The notes: generated by a model from the letters alone, not told the origin. Positions 36,323-46,545 are shown, counted from the first letter of the stretch. The stretch: 64,000 nt of DNA from Lysobacteraceae bacterium (GCA_021372495.1 JAJFUF010000005.1:1-64000); one strand, 5' to 3'. Numbers and translations are program-made.

Positions 36323-36736
36323 ATGTCCCTGTTCCGCATCTTCGACACCGCCGCCAGCGGCATGGCCGCGCAGTCGGTGCGCCTCAACACCACCGCGTCC
36401 AACCTGGCCAACGCCGACAGCGTCGGCTCCAGCCCGGACACGGTCTACCGCGCGCGCGAGCCGGTGTTCGCGGCGATCCAGCGCGGCCTCGGCCGCGACG
36501 CCGAGGCGAGCGGCGTGCGCGTGCTCGGCGTCACCGAGAGCCAGGCGCCGGTCGGCAGCCGCTACGAGCCGGGCAATCCGCTGGCCGACGCCGACGGCAA
36601 GGTCTACACGCCGAACGTCAACCCGGTCGACGAGCTGGTCAACATGATTTCCGCCTCGCGCGCCTACCAGAACGACGTCGAGGTGATGAACAACGCCAAG
36701 CAACTGGCGCTGAAAACCCTCGACCTCGGCAAGTGA
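36323..36736 (+). CDS. flgC: Flagellar rod protein FlgC
   Basis: FlgC is a proximal rod subunit. The 137-residue protein carries the N-terminal LNTTASNLANADSVGS motif and the C-terminal NPVDELVNMISASRAYQNDVEVMN helix shared by rod/hook proteins. It begins 2 bp after flgB, on a GGAGGTGG site overlapping the flgB end, and is followed by flgD with an 11-bp gap. Confidence 0.96.
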   Translation: MSLFRIFDTAASGMAAQSVRLNTTASNLANADSVGSSPDTVYRAREPVFAAIQRGLGRDAEASGVRVLGVTESQAPVGSRYEPGNPLADADGKVYTPNVNPVDELVNMISASRAYQNDVEVMNNAKQLALKTLDLGK

Positions 36737-36746
36737 GGAAGTCCAC

Positions 36747-37415
36747 GTGACCGACATGAACGCGATCGGCAACTCGCTCAACACGGCGATGGCGACATCG
36801 TCCGGCTCGGGTTCGCGCGACCAGCTCGGACAGAGCGATTTCCTCAAGCTGATGATCGAGCAGTTCCGCAACCAGGATCCGACCAAGCCGATGGAGAGCG
36901 GCGAGTTCATGAGCCAGCTCGCGCAGTTCAGCACGGTATCGGGCATCCAGGGCCTGCAGACCTCGTTCAACGCGCTGGCGGCGTCGCTGCAGGCCGACCA
37001 GGCGCTGCGCGCGGCCGACCTGGTCGGGCACCGCGTGATGGTGCCCGGCAGCACCGCCAACCTCGCTGCCGGCGGCACGGTCGGCGGCGGCGTCGACGTG
37101 CAGGCCGGCGGCACGGTAGTGGTGAAGATCACCGACGCCAGCGGCCAGCTCGTGCGCAGCCTGAACCTCGGCGAGCGGCCGGCGGGCCTCGCCCAATTCG
37201 CCTGGGACGGCAAGGCCGACGATGGCACGCCGATGCCCGCCGGCAACTACGCGGTGTCGGCGCAGGTGTGGAGCGGCGGCGCGTCGCAGGCGGCCGGCAC
37301 CTACGTGGTCGGCGCGGTTTCCGGGGTCAGCGTCGGCGCCACCGGCGCCGCGCCGACCCTGCAGGTGGACGGCGTCGGCGCGACCACGCTGGACCAGGTC
37401 AAACAGATCATGTGA
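36747..37415 (+). CDS. flgD: Flagellar hook cap FlgD
   Basis: FlgD caps the growing hook and directs FlgE assembly. The 222-residue protein has the conserved N-terminal FLKLMIEQFRNQDPTKPMES sequence, then a Gly/Asp-rich Tudor/FnIII-like body (FAWDGKADDGTPMPAG). The start is GTG at 36747 after GAGGAA; ATG at 36756 is an alternative. Belongs to the same operon as flgB and flgC. Confidence 0.95.
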   Translation: MTDMNAIGNSLNTAMATSSGSGSRDQLGQSDFLKLMIEQFRNQDPTKPMESGEFMSQLAQFSTVSGIQGLQTSFNALAASLQADQALRAADLVGHRVMVPGSTANLAAGGTVGGGVDVQAGGTVVVKITDASGQLVRSLNLGERPAGLAQFAWDGKADDGTPMPAGNYAVSAQVWSGGASQAAGTYVVGAVSGVSVGATGAAPTLQVDGVGATTLDQVKQIM

Positions 37416-37433
37416 TCCCAAGGGGGAGCAGTC

Positions 37434-38654
37434 ATGCCGTTCAACGTTTCGCTCAGCGGCCTCAATGCGGCAGCGTCCGATCTCGAGGTCACTTCCAACA
37501 ACATCGCCAACGTCAACACCACCGGCTTCAAGCAGTCGCGCGCCGAATTCGCCGACCTGTTCTCGGTGTCGTCGCAGGACGTCAGCACCACCGCAATCGG
37601 CAACGGTGTGCGCGTCGCCGCGGTGTCGCAGCAGTTCGGCCAGGGCAACATCGAGTACACCAACAACAGCCTCGACCTCGCGCTCAGCGGCAAGGGCTTC
37701 TTCACCGTGCGCAGCGGCTCCGGCCTCGCCTACACGCGCGCCGGCGCGTTCAGCCCCGACCGCAACGGCTACGTGGTGAATCCGCAGGGCGAACGCCTGC
37801 AGGTGTACCCGCCGACCGCCTCCGGCGGCTTCGACATCAGCGCGCTGACCGACCTGCAGTTGATCACCTCGCAGAGCGCGCCGAAGGCCTCGACCAACGC
37901 GCAGCTGCAGCTCAACCTGCCGGCCGACGCCACGCCGCCGGTCACGGCGCCGTTCGACCCGACCGATCCGACCAGCTTCAACCAGTCCACCGCGTTCACC
38001 GTGTACGACTCGCTGGGCGCGACCCACACCGGCACGCTGTACTTCGTCAAGAACGCGGCGGTCAACACCTGGGACACGTATCTCTACCTCGACGGCAATG
38101 CCGCCGGCCCATCGCAGCAGGTGGTGTTCAGCCAGAACGGCGCGCTGCAGTCGCCGGCCGGCGGCAAGCTGGCGTTCCCGCCGCAGGTGGTGAACGCCGG
38201 CGCGCAGCCGCTGGCGCTGACCCTCGACTTCGGCAGCGCCACGCAGTACGGCAACGCCTTCTCGGTGACCGGCATCCAGCAGGACGGCTACGCCACCGGC
38301 CGCCTCAGCGGCATCGAGGTCGGCGCCGACGGCGTGGTCTCGGCGCGCTTCTCCAACGGCCAGTCGAGCGCGCTCGGCCAGGTCGCGCTGGCGACGTTCG
38401 CCGACCCGCAGGCGCTGCAGCAGCTCGGCAACACCAGTTGGGGCGAGACCTTCCAGTCCGGCCAGGCGGTGCGCGGCACCGCCGGCAGCGGCAACCTCGG
38501 CGAGATCCAGTCGGGCGCGCTGGAAGCGTCCAACGTCGACCTCACCGCCGAGCTGGTCAACATGATCAAGGCGCAGCGCAACTACCAGGCGAACGCGCAG
38601 ATGATCTCCACCGACGACAAGATCACCCAGACGGTGATCAACATCCACAACTGA
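37434..38654 (+). CDS. flgE: Flagellar hook protein FlgE
   Basis: FlgE polymerises into the hook, the universal joint of the flagellum. The 406-residue protein has the N-terminal [19 protein letters not shown] signature, a variable middle, and the C-terminal EASNVDLTAELVNMIKAQRNYQANAQ helix. GGGGGAGC precedes ATG at 37434. It shares the flagellar rod/hook fold with the neighbouring flgF and flgG genes. Confidence 0.96.
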   Translation: MPFNVSLSGLNAAASDLEVTSNNIANVNTTGFKQSRAEFADLFSVSSQDVSTTAIGNGVRVAAVSQQFGQGNIEYTNNSLDLALSGKGFFTVRSGSGLAYTRAGAFSPDRNGYVVNPQGERLQVYPPTASGGFDISALTDLQLITSQSAPKASTNAQLQLNLPADATPPVTAPFDPTDPTSFNQSTAFTVYDSLGATHTGTLYFVKNAAVNTWDTYLYLDGNAAGPSQQVVFSQNGALQSPAGGKLAFPPQVVNAGAQPLALTLDFGSATQYGNAFSVTGIQQDGYATGRLSGIEVGADGVVSARFSNGQSSALGQVALATFADPQALQQLGNTSWGETFQSGQAVRGTAGSGNLGEIQSGALEASNVDLTAELVNMIKAQRNYQANAQMISTDDKITQTVINIHN

Positions 38655-38670
38655 GCGGGGGGACTGACGC

Positions 38671-39411
38671 ATGGACCGCTCGCTGTACGTGGCGATGACC
38701 GGCGCGACGCAGACCATGCGCGCGCAGGCCGAGGTGGCGCACAACCTCGCCAACGCCAACACCGCCGGCTTCAAGGCCGAGCTGTCGGCGTTCCGCAGCG
38801 TGCCGGTGCTGGGCGACGGCGAGCGTTCGCGCATCAACGCGGTCGCGCAGGGCACCGGCTGGGATCTCTCCGCCGGTCCTCAGGTCGCCACCGGCCGCGA
38901 CCTCGACGTCGCCGTGCAGGGCCAAGGCTGGATCGCCGTGCAGGCGGCGGACGGCGGCGAAGGCTATACGCGCGCCGGCAGCCTGCAGGTCGGCGCCGAC
39001 GGCCTGCTGACCACCGCCACCGGCCAGCCGGTGCTGGGCGACGGCGGCCCGATCTCGGTGCCGCCGTACACGCAGCTCACCATCGGCAACGACGGCACGG
39101 TGTCGGTGGTGCCGCAGGGGCAGGGTCCGGCCACGCTGGCCGTGGTCGGCCGCATCAAGCTGGTGAACCCGGAGCCGGCGCAGCTCGCCAAGGGCGGCGA
39201 CGGCCTGATGCGCCTCGCCGGCGACGGCACGGCGCCGGCCGATGCCGGCGTGCGCCTCGCCTCGGGCGTGATCGAGTCCAGCAACGTCAACCCGTCGGAG
39301 CAACTGGTGCGCATGATCGAGCTGGCGCGCCAGTTCGAGATGCAGGTGCGCGGCATCCGCAGCGCCGACGACAACGCCCGCGCGGCCACGCAACTGCTGC
39401 AGGCGACCTGA
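38671..39411 (+). CDS. flgF: Flagellar proximal rod protein FlgF
   Basis: FlgF is a rod subunit. The 246-residue protein has an N-terminal HNLANANTAGFKAELSAFRS signature and a C-terminal SSNVNPSEQLVRMIELARQFE helix. Length is ordinary for FlgF and shorter than FlgE. ATG at 38671 follows GGGGGG. Same operon, 16 bp after flgE. Confidence 0.95.
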   Translation: MDRSLYVAMTGATQTMRAQAEVAHNLANANTAGFKAELSAFRSVPVLGDGERSRINAVAQGTGWDLSAGPQVATGRDLDVAVQGQGWIAVQAADGGEGYTRAGSLQVGADGLLTTATGQPVLGDGGPISVPPYTQLTIGNDGTVSVVPQGQGPATLAVVGRIKLVNPEPAQLAKGGDGLMRLAGDGTAPADAGVRLASGVIESSNVNPSEQLVRMIELARQFEMQVRGIRSADDNARAATQLLQAT

Positions 39412-39463
39412 TCCCTTTCATGCACGTGCGCGCCGGTGAACCCGGCGCGAGGAGCGAACGACG

Positions 39464-40249
39464 ATGTTCTCAGCCCTGTGGATCGCCAAGACCGGCCTCG
39501 ACGCGCAGCAGACGCGCATGGCGGTCACTTCCAACAACCTGGCCAACGTCAACACCACCGGCTTCAAGCGTTCGCGCGCGGAGTTCGAGGACCTGCTGTA
39601 CCAGGACGTGCGCCAGGCCGGCGGGCAGACCTCCGAGCAGACGCAGTCGCCGTCCGGGCTGATGCTCGGCACCGGCGTGCGCGTGGTCGGCACCGAGAAG
39701 CTGTTCACCCAGGGCAACCTGGTGCAGACCGGCAATTCGCTGGACGTGGCGATCCAGGGCCGCGGCTTCCTGCAGGTGCAGATGCCCGACGGCAGCGTCG
39801 CCTACAGCCGCGACGGTTCGCTGCACCTCGATGCGCAGGGCCAGATCGTCACCGCCGAAGGCTATCCGCTGCAGCCGTCGATCACCCTGCCGACCAACGC
39901 GCAGAGCATCACCATCGGCGCCGACGGCACCGTCACCGCGCAGGTGCCGGGGCAGGCCGCGCCGATCCAGGTCGGCACGCTGCAGCTCGCCGACTTCGCC
40001 AACCCCGCCGGCCTCGAGCCGCGCGGGCAGAACCTGTACGTCGAGACCGCTTCCAGCGGCACGCCGCAGACCGGCACCCCGGGTTTGAACGGCCTCGGCA
40101 CGCTGGCGCAGGGCTCGCTGGAGACCTCCAACGTCAACGTGGTCGAGGAGCTGGTCAACATGATCGAGACGCAGCGCGCCTACGAGATGAACTCGAAGGC
40201 GATCTCGGCCAGCGACCAGATGCTGCAGTTCATCAACCAGCACACGTGA
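39464..40249 (+). CDS. flgG: Flagellar distal rod protein FlgG
   Basis: FlgG forms the distal rod (drive shaft). The 261-residue protein has [20 protein letters not shown] and a C-terminal [28 protein letters not shown] helix. The 52-bp gap after flgF includes GAGGAGCGAACG just before ATG at 39464. Followed by the L-ring gene flgH. Confidence 0.96.
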   Translation: MFSALWIAKTGLDAQQTRMAVTSNNLANVNTTGFKRSRAEFEDLLYQDVRQAGGQTSEQTQSPSGLMLGTGVRVVGTEKLFTQGNLVQTGNSLDVAIQGRGFLQVQMPDGSVAYSRDGSLHLDAQGQIVTAEGYPLQPSITLPTNAQSITIGADGTVTAQVPGQAAPIQVGTLQLADFANPAGLEPRGQNLYVETASSGTPQTGTPGLNGLGTLAQGSLETSNVNVVEELVNMIETQRAYEMNSKAISASDQMLQFINQHT

Positions 40250-40262
40250 GGGGGCGCGGCCG

Positions 40263-40973
40263 ATGAAAGCGCAGGGCGAGAGGCGGACCGCGGGGGCACA
40301 CGGCTTGGCGCGCGCGTGCGCGCTGGTGGCGTGCGCCGCGCTGGCCGGCTGCATGAGCGCGCCGCCGCGCGCCGACACGTCGTACGCGCCGACCATGCCG
40401 GAACCGGCGGTGGCCGCCGCCGCGCCGGCGGACGGCGCGATCTGGCACGACGCGCAGAACATGGAACTGTTCAGCGACCCCAAGGCGCACCGCGCCGGCG
40501 ACATCCTCACCATCGTGCTGGTGGAGAACACCCAGGCCAGCAAGAAGGCCAGCACCACCACCAGCAAGAAGGACAAGACCGATCTCGCCGCGCCGACCAT
40601 CCTCGGCAGCGTCGCCTCGCTGCACGGCAAGGCCGCGTCGATCGGCCTCGACGGCGAGCGCGCCTTCGACGGCTCCGGCTCCAGCAGCCAGAGCAACCAG
40701 TTGAGTGGCGAGATCACCGTCACCGTGGCGCAGCGTCTCGCCAACGGCAATTTGCTGGTGCGCGGCGAGAAGTGGCTGACCATCAACCAGGGACAGGAAC
40801 TGGTGCGCATCGCCGGCATCGTGCGCCCGCAGGACATCGGCCCGGACAACACCGTGCCGTCCACGCGCGTCGCCGACGCGCGCATCGCCTACACCGGCAA
40901 GGGCACGCTGGCCGACGCCAACAGCAAGGGCTGGCTGTCGCGCTTCTTCAGCTCGAAGTGGATGCCGTTCTGA
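40263..40973 (+). CDS. flgH: Flagellar L-ring lipoprotein FlgH
   Basis: FlgH forms the outer-membrane L-ring. The 236-residue protein has a lipoprotein signal with lipobox ALAGC (Cys near residue 30) and conserved HRAGDILTIVLVENTQASKKAST and GEKWLTINQGQELVRIAGIVRP blocks. The stop at 40973 is followed by a 328-bp gap rather than flgI, so the operon is physically interrupted here. Confidence 0.95.
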   Translation: MKAQGERRTAGAHGLARACALVACAALAGCMSAPPRADTSYAPTMPEPAVAAAAPADGAIWHDAQNMELFSDPKAHRAGDILTIVLVENTQASKKASTTTSKKDKTDLAAPTILGSVASLHGKAASIGLDGERAFDGSGSSSQSNQLSGEITVTVAQRLANGNLLVRGEKWLTINQGQELVRIAGIVRPQDIGPDNTVPSTRVADARIAYTGKGTLADANSKGWLSRFFSSKWMPF

Positions 40974-41028
40974 TGCGCGCGCGGGCCGGCCGGATTGCGG
41001 CACGCAGCGCGCCCCGTGACGGCGCGTC

Positions 41029-41254
41029 TTTTCCCCTCTCTCCGGCGGGGAGCGGGCAGGGTGAGGGGGACGGACGCGCAGCGTCCGTGCTTCCCGCGCT
41101 CGATGCGCAGGATACGAACCGATGAGCACGGCTACTCGCGATGGAATGAATGTTCGAGGCGCGCGCGCTGGGCGCGTCCCCCTCACCCCGGCCCTCTCCC
41201 CGGGGGGGAGAGGGAGACAGGATTCGCTTTCCCCGCTGGGGAGAGGGAGACAAG
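41029..41254. repeat. Cluster of CCCTCTCCC/GGGGAGAGGG palindromic repeats between flgH and flgI
   Basis: The 328-bp gap 40974-41301 holds at least three related units: 41029-41070 (CCCCTCTC...GGGTGAGGGGGAC, one orientation), 41174-41220 (CCCCTCACCCC...GGGGGAGAGGGAGAC, the opposite orientation), and a partial copy at 41229-41254. Unit pairs in opposite orientation could form large hairpins. No gene is evident in the gap. Sister copies: 22298-22356 and 61861-62140. Confidence 0.75.
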
Positions 41255-41301
41255 AGCCGGCGCGCGCAGGACACCCGCGCTTCGCCCACGTCGGGCGCCG
41301 C

Positions 41302-42420
41302 ATGCGCGCATTCGGCGCCGCACTCGGCATGTTGGCGGCGGCCGCGCTGCTGGCCTGCTTCGCCGCGCCGCTGCACGCCGAACGCGTGCGCGACCTGGCC
41401 CAGGTGGCCGGCGTGCGCGGCAACCAGTTGATCGGCTACGGCCTGGTGGTCGGCCTCGACGGCAGCGGCGACCAGACCAGCCAGGCGCCGTTCACCACGC
41501 AGAGCCTGGAGAACATGCTGCAGCAGTTCGGCATCACCGTGCCGGACAACGTGCGCCCGCAGTTGCGCAACGTCGCCGCGGTGACGGTCACCGCCGAACT
41601 GCCGCCGTTCGCCAAGCCCGGGCAGGCGGTCGACGTGGTGGTGGCCTCGATCGGCAACGCCAAGAGCCTGCGCGGCGGCGCGCTGCTGATGACGCCGCTG
41701 CGCGGCGCCGACGGTCAGGTGTACGCGGTCGCGCAGGGCAACCTGGTGATCGGCGGCATCAGCGCGCAGGGCAAGAGCGGCTCCAGCGTGCAGGTGAACA
41801 TTTCCAACAGCGGGCGCATCCCCAACGGCGCCACCGTCGAACGCGCGGTGCCGAACGGCTTTGCCGCCGGCGGACCGCTGGTGCTGAACCTGAACACGCC
41901 CGACTTCACCACCGCCGCGCGCATGGTGCAGGCGATCAACGGCACCTTCGGCGCCGGCACCGCGCAAGCGCTGGACGCGACCTCGGTCGCGGTGCAGGCG
42001 CCGGCCGATGCCTCGCAGCGCGTCGCCTTCCTCGGCGCGCTGCAGGATCTCGACGTGCAGCCGGCGGCGGCCTCGGCGCGCGTGGTGATCAACTCGCGCA
42101 CCGGCACCGTGGTGATCGGCTCCGACGTGCGCGTGTCGCCGGCGGCGGTCGCGCACGGCGCAATCGAGGTCAGCATCGGCGAGCAGCCCTACGTCAGCCA
42201 GCCGGCGCCGTTCAGCGGCGGGCAGACCGCGACGGTGCCGCAGTCCAGCGTGCAGGTCACCGAGCACGGCGGGCACATGTTCAAGTTCGCGCCGGGGGTC
42301 AGCCTCGACGACATCGTGCGCGCGGTGAACCAGGTCGGCGCCGCGCCGAGCGACCTCGTCGCGATCCTGCAGGCGCTGAAGGAAGCCGGCGCGCTGCACG
42401 CGCAGCTGGTGGTGATCTGA
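41302..42420 (+). CDS. flgI: Flagellar P-ring protein FlgI
   Basis: FlgI builds the periplasmic P-ring around the rod. With ATG at 41302 the 372-residue protein has a Sec signal peptide (about 1-26, AAPLHA) and the conserved [25 protein letters not shown] start of the mature part. An in-frame extension to 41122 covers the repeat cluster and is rejected. FlgA (33191) is its periplasmic chaperone. It sits just upstream of flgJ. Confidence 0.95.
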   Translation: MRAFGAALGMLAAAALLACFAAPLHAERVRDLAQVAGVRGNQLIGYGLVVGLDGSGDQTSQAPFTTQSLENMLQQFGITVPDNVRPQLRNVAAVTVTAELPPFAKPGQAVDVVVASIGNAKSLRGGALLMTPLRGADGQVYAVAQGNLVIGGISAQGKSGSSVQVNISNSGRIPNGATVERAVPNGFAAGGPLVLNLNTPDFTTAARMVQAINGTFGAGTAQALDATSVAVQAPADASQRVAFLGALQDLDVQPAAASARVVINSRTGTVVIGSDVRVSPAAVAHGAIEVSIGEQPYVSQPAPFSGGQTATVPQSSVQVTEHGGHMFKFAPGVSLDDIVRAVNQVGAAPSDLVAILQALKEAGALHAQLVVI

Positions 42421-42427
42421 GGCGGCC

Positions 42428-43423
42428 ATGGCAGTCGATGCGCGCGGCCTCGGCACCTATACCGACTTCGCCGGCCTCGACCGGCTGAAGGCGGCCGCGA
42501 AGCGCAACGACAGCGGTGCGCTGGCGAAGACCGCGCAGCAGTTCGAGGCGCTGTTCACGCAGATGCTGCTCAAGTCGATGCGCGAGGCCAGCCCCGGCGA
42601 CGGCCTGTTCGACAGCGAGCAGACCCGCGCCTACCAGCAGATGTTCGACCAGCAGCTCGCCGTGTCGCTGTCGAACAGCGGCCACGGCCTCGGCATCGCC
42701 GCGATGCTGATGCGCCAGCTCGGCGGTGCGGCGGCGCCCGCGCCGGACGGCGCATCCGCGCTCTCCGGCGCGCTGCGCGGCGTGCCGAGCGCCGCGCCGG
42801 CCGCGCTCGACGCCGCCGCCGCCGACCAGCTCGGCGTGCTGATGGAGCGGACTGGCGGCGCGCTCGGCGACTTCGCCGCGCGCGCGCAGAAGTTCGCCGG
42901 GCGCTGGCTGCCGAGCGGGCCGAAGGAATTCGTGCAGGCGCTGGCGCCGTACGCGCAGGCGGCATCGAAGCAGCTCGGCGTGTCCGCGCGCGCGCTGCTG
43001 GCGCAGGCCGCGCTGGAAACCGGCTGGGGCAAGCACATGCCGCAGCACGCCGACGGCAGCGCCAGCTTCAACCTGTTCGGCATCAAGGCCGGCGACGGCT
43101 GGGACGGGTCGCGGGTGAACGTGCCGACGCTGGAATTCGAGGACGGCGTCGCGGTGCGCCGGCAGGACAGCTTCCGCGCCTACGCCTCGCCGGCCGAGGC
43201 GTTCGCCGACTACACGCGCCTGCTCGGCCGCAGCCCGCGCTACGCCGCGGCACTCGGCCGCGGCGACGACGTCGCCGGCTTCGCGCAGGCGCTGCAGTCC
43301 GCCGGCTACGCCACCGACCCCGCCTACGCGGCCAAGCTGCGCGCGATCGCGCACAGCGCACAGATGGACGAAGCGCTGGCGGCGCTCAAGGAATCCGCCG
43401 CGCTGCCGCCAACCCGAGGGTGA
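42428..43423 (+). CDS. flgJ: Flagellar rod-assembly muramidase FlgJ
   Basis: FlgJ caps the rod and digests peptidoglycan. The 331-residue protein has an N-terminal rod-binding domain (about 1-100: AKTAQQFEALFTQMLLKSMREA) and a C-terminal glucosaminidase domain (about 165-320) with catalytic-type Glu197 in AQAALETGWG. The fused muramidase is retained. ATG at 42428 is 7 bp after flgI. Followed by flgK. Confidence 0.95.
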   Translation: MAVDARGLGTYTDFAGLDRLKAAAKRNDSGALAKTAQQFEALFTQMLLKSMREASPGDGLFDSEQTRAYQQMFDQQLAVSLSNSGHGLGIAAMLMRQLGGAAAPAPDGASALSGALRGVPSAAPAALDAAAADQLGVLMERTGGALGDFAARAQKFAGRWLPSGPKEFVQALAPYAQAASKQLGVSARALLAQAALETGWGKHMPQHADGSASFNLFGIKAGDGWDGSRVNVPTLEFEDGVAVRRQDSFRAYASPAEAFADYTRLLGRSPRYAAALGRGDDVAGFAQALQSAGYATDPAYAAKLRAIAHSAQMDEALAALKESAALPPTRG

Positions 43424-43462
43424 TGCGCGTGCACGCCCCGACCGCCAGGAGTGCCCCCCGCC

Positions 43463-45343
43463 ATGGCTGACATGCTTTCCACCGGCATTTCCGGCCTGCT
43501 GTCGTCGCAGATCGCGCTGGATACCACCAGCCACAACATCGCCAACGTCAACACCGACGGCTACAGCCGCCAGCGCGCCGATTTCGTCGCGCGGCCGGCG
43601 CAGCAGACCGGGCCGTTCTACGTCGGCCAGGGCACCACGGTGCAATCGGTGCAGCGGCTGTACGACCAGTACCTCACCGATCAGGTGCGCGGCGCGACCT
43701 CGGGGCAGAGCCGGTTCGGCACCTTCGGCGAACTGGCCGGCCGCGTCGACAACCTGCTGGCCGACCAGACCGCCGGCCTGCAGCCCGCGCTGGATGCGTT
43801 CTACGGCGCGATCCAGGACCTCGCCAACTATCCGGCCGACTCGCCGACGCGGCAGGCGCTGCTGGGCCAGGCCAACGCGTTGACCGCGCGTTTCCACGGC
43901 CTCGCCGCGCAGTTCGACCAGCTCGACCAGGAAACCAGCAAGCGCATCGGCGCCACGGTCGGCGAGATCAACGGCCTCGGCCGGGCGATCGCCCGGCTCA
44001 ACGACCAGGTCCAGGCGGCGAAGAGCACCGGTGCCACGCCCAACGACCTGCTCGACCAGCGCGACGCGCTGGTCAAGCAGCTCGCCGCCGACGTCGGCGT
44101 CAGCGTGGTGCCGCAGGACGACGACACGATCAACGTATTCGTCGGCAACGGCCAGCCGCTGGTGCTGGGCAACCAGGCCTCGACGCTGGGCGTGGTCGGC
44201 AACGCCTACGATCCGACCCGCGCCGAGGTCACCTCCGGCACGCCGCCGGTGGTGATCACCGGCCAGCTCAGCGGCGGCACGCTGGGCGGACTGGTCGACT
44301 TCCGCACGCAGATGCTCGACCCCACGCGCAACCAGCTCGGCCGCAGCGCGACCGCGCTGGCGCAGGCATTCAACGCCCAGCACCGCGCCGGCATGGACGC
44401 GAACGGCCAGATGGGCGGCGATTTCTTCAGCCTCGGCGCGCCCACGGTGCTGCGCAACAGCAACAACACGGGCGGCGCGAGCGTCACCGCCGCGGTCGCC
44501 GACGTGTCCGGGCTGACCGCTTCCGATTACGTGCTGAGCTACGACGGCAGCGCGTGGTCGCTGCGCCGCAGCGACGGCACCGCCGTCGCCATGACCGGCA
44601 GCGGCACCGCCGCCGATCCGTTCCTCGCCGACGGCCTGAGCCTGCAGGTCGGCGGCGCCGCCAGCGCCGGCGACCGCTTCATGATCCAGCCGACGCGCGG
44701 CGCCGCCGGCAGCCTCGCGGTGGCGATCACCGATCCGGGCGCGGTCGCCGCGGCGGTGCCGGTGCGCGCCTCGGCGGCGGCCTCCAACACCGGCAGCGCC
44801 ACGCTCGGCGCGCCGAGCGTGACCGACGCCACCGATCCGAACTTGCAGACGACGGCGACGATCACCTTCGCCTCGGCCACCACCTATCAGATCAACGGCG
44901 GCGCCGTGCTGACGCTGCCCGCCAGCGGCACGATCGGCGCGAACGGCTGGAGCGTCACCCTGACCGGCACGCCGGCGGCGGGCGATACCTTCACGGTCGC
45001 CGCCAACAGCGGCGGCGTCGGCGACAACGGCAACGCGCTGGCGCTGGGCAACCTCGCCGACGCCGGCGTGCTCGACGGCGGCAACACCAGCGTCGGCGCC
45101 GCCTACGGGCAACTGGTCGCGCAGGTCGGCAGCGTCACCGCGCAGGCCAAGACCGGGCTGAACGCGCAGACCGGCCTGCTCAACCAGGCGACGCAGGCGC
45201 AGTCGAACGTGTCCGGCGTCAACCTCGACGAGGAGGCGTCCAACCTGGTGCGCTACCAGCAGTCCTACCAGGCCTCGGCGCGCGTGATCGCGGTGGCCGA
45301 CAGCCTGTTCCAGACGCTGCTCGGCGCAGTGAGCGGGAGTTGA
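43463..45343 (+). CDS. flgK: Hook-filament junction protein FlgK (HAP1)
   Basis: FlgK joins hook and filament. The 626-residue protein is somewhat longer than the Salmonella protein (about 550) because of a larger Gly/Ala/Thr-rich middle with beta-rich insertions. It starts with SSQIALDTTSHNIANVNTDGYSRQ and ends with the conserved SGVNLDEEASNLVRYQQSYQASARVI helix. ATG at 43463; GTG at 43451 is another in-frame possibility. Exported with FlgN help. Followed 2 bp later by flgL. Confidence 0.94.
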   Translation: MADMLSTGISGLLSSQIALDTTSHNIANVNTDGYSRQRADFVARPAQQTGPFYVGQGTTVQSVQRLYDQYLTDQVRGATSGQSRFGTFGELAGRVDNLLADQTAGLQPALDAFYGAIQDLANYPADSPTRQALLGQANALTARFHGLAAQFDQLDQETSKRIGATVGEINGLGRAIARLNDQVQAAKSTGATPNDLLDQRDALVKQLAADVGVSVVPQDDDTINVFVGNGQPLVLGNQASTLGVVGNAYDPTRAEVTSGTPPVVITGQLSGGTLGGLVDFRTQMLDPTRNQLGRSATALAQAFNAQHRAGMDANGQMGGDFFSLGAPTVLRNSNNTGGASVTAAVADVSGLTASDYVLSYDGSAWSLRRSDGTAVAMTGSGTAADPFLADGLSLQVGGAASAGDRFMIQPTRGAAGSLAVAITDPGAVAAAVPVRASAAASNTGSATLGAPSVTDATDPNLQTTATITFASATTYQINGGAVLTLPASGTIGANGWSVTLTGTPAAGDTFTVAANSGGVGDNGNALALGNLADAGVLDGGNTSVGAAYGQLVAQVGSVTAQAKTGLNAQTGLLNQATQAQSNVSGVNLDEEASNLVRYQQSYQASARVIAVADSLFQTLLGAVSGS

Positions 45344-45345
45344 CG

Positions 45346-46545
45346 ATGCGCATTTCGACCACGTGGATGCAGCAGCAGGCGGTCAACTCGATGCTCGACC
45401 GCCAGGTCGATCTCGCCGCCACCCAGCAGCAGGTCGCCACCGGCAAGCGCATCCTCGCGCCGTCCGACGATCCGGCCGGCAGCGCGCGCGCGCTCGACCT
45501 CGCGCACTTCGACGCCACCAACACGCAGTACACGCGCAACATCGACGCCGCCAGCGGCCGGCTGGCGATGGAGGAGCAGGCGCTGGCCGCGGCCGGCGAC
45601 GTGCTGCAGCGCGTGCGCGATCTCGCCATCCAGGGCAACAACGCCACGCAGACCAACGAGACGCGCCACGACATCGCGCTGGAACTGCGCCAGCGCCTCG
45701 ACCAGATGGTGCAGATCGCCAACAGCCGCGACGCCAACGGCGAATACCTGTTCGCCGGCAACGCGACGCGCACGCAGCCGTTCGTGCAGTCGCCGGCGGG
45801 CGTCGCCTACGCCGGCGACCAGGGCCAGCGCCGCGTCGCCACCGCGCCCGGCGAAACCACCGCCACCGGCGACCCGGGCTCCGACGTGTTCCAGTTGGTC
45901 CCCACCGGCAACGGCACGTTCGCGGTCGCAGCCGCGGCCGGCAACGCCGGCACCGCGGTGGTCGGCGCCACCCAGGTCAGCGACATCAGCGCATGGGACG
46001 GCGGCACCTACAGCATCCAGTTCACCGCGCCCGATACGTGGCAGGTGCTCGACGGCGGCGGCGCGACGGTCGCCAGCGGCAGTTACGCCGGCAACGGCAC
46101 GATCGCGTTCAAGGGCGTGCAGGTCGCGATCTCCGGCACGCCCGCGGCCGGCGACAGCTTCCAGGTCGCGCCCAGCGCCACGCGCGACGTGTTCGCCACC
46201 CTCCGCGATCTCGCCGACGCGCTGGACACGCCGGTCGCCAACGACCACGACCGCGCCGCGCTCAACGAGCGCGTCAACCGCGCGCTGGAAAACCTCGACC
46301 AGGCCAGCGGGCGCGCGGTCGAGGTGCGCGCGCGCGTCGGCGCGCGCATGAACGCGCTGGACCAGCAGAAGACCGTCAACGCCGGCGTCGGCGTGCAGGT
46401 GAAGGCGACGCTGTCCGGCATCCAGGACCTCGATTACGCCAGCGCGGTCAGCAAGCTCAACCTGCAACTGCTCGGCCTGCAGGCCTCGCAGCAGGCCTTC
46501 GTCAAGGTGCAGGGCCTGTCGCTGTTCGACTACCTGCGCAACTGA
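45346..46545 (+). CDS. flgL: Hook-filament junction protein FlgL (HAP3)
   Basis: FlgL is the outer junction protein between FlgK and the filament. The 399-residue protein has flagellin-like N-terminal helices (RISTTWMQQQAVNSMLDRQ) and a C-terminal helix (ASAVSKLNLQLLGLQASQQAFVKVQGLSLFDYL). ATG at 45346 is 2 bp after the flgK stop. It is the last gene before the long spacer ahead of fliC. Confidence 0.94.
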   Translation: MRISTTWMQQQAVNSMLDRQVDLAATQQQVATGKRILAPSDDPAGSARALDLAHFDATNTQYTRNIDAASGRLAMEEQALAAAGDVLQRVRDLAIQGNNATQTNETRHDIALELRQRLDQMVQIANSRDANGEYLFAGNATRTQPFVQSPAGVAYAGDQGQRRVATAPGETTATGDPGSDVFQLVPTGNGTFAVAAAAGNAGTAVVGATQVSDISAWDGGTYSIQFTAPDTWQVLDGGGATVASGSYAGNGTIAFKGVQVAISGTPAAGDSFQVAPSATRDVFATLRDLADALDTPVANDHDRAALNERVNRALENLDQASGRAVEVRARVGARMNALDQQKTVNAGVGVQVKATLSGIQDLDYASAVSKLNLQLLGLQASQQAFVKVQGLSLFDYLRN

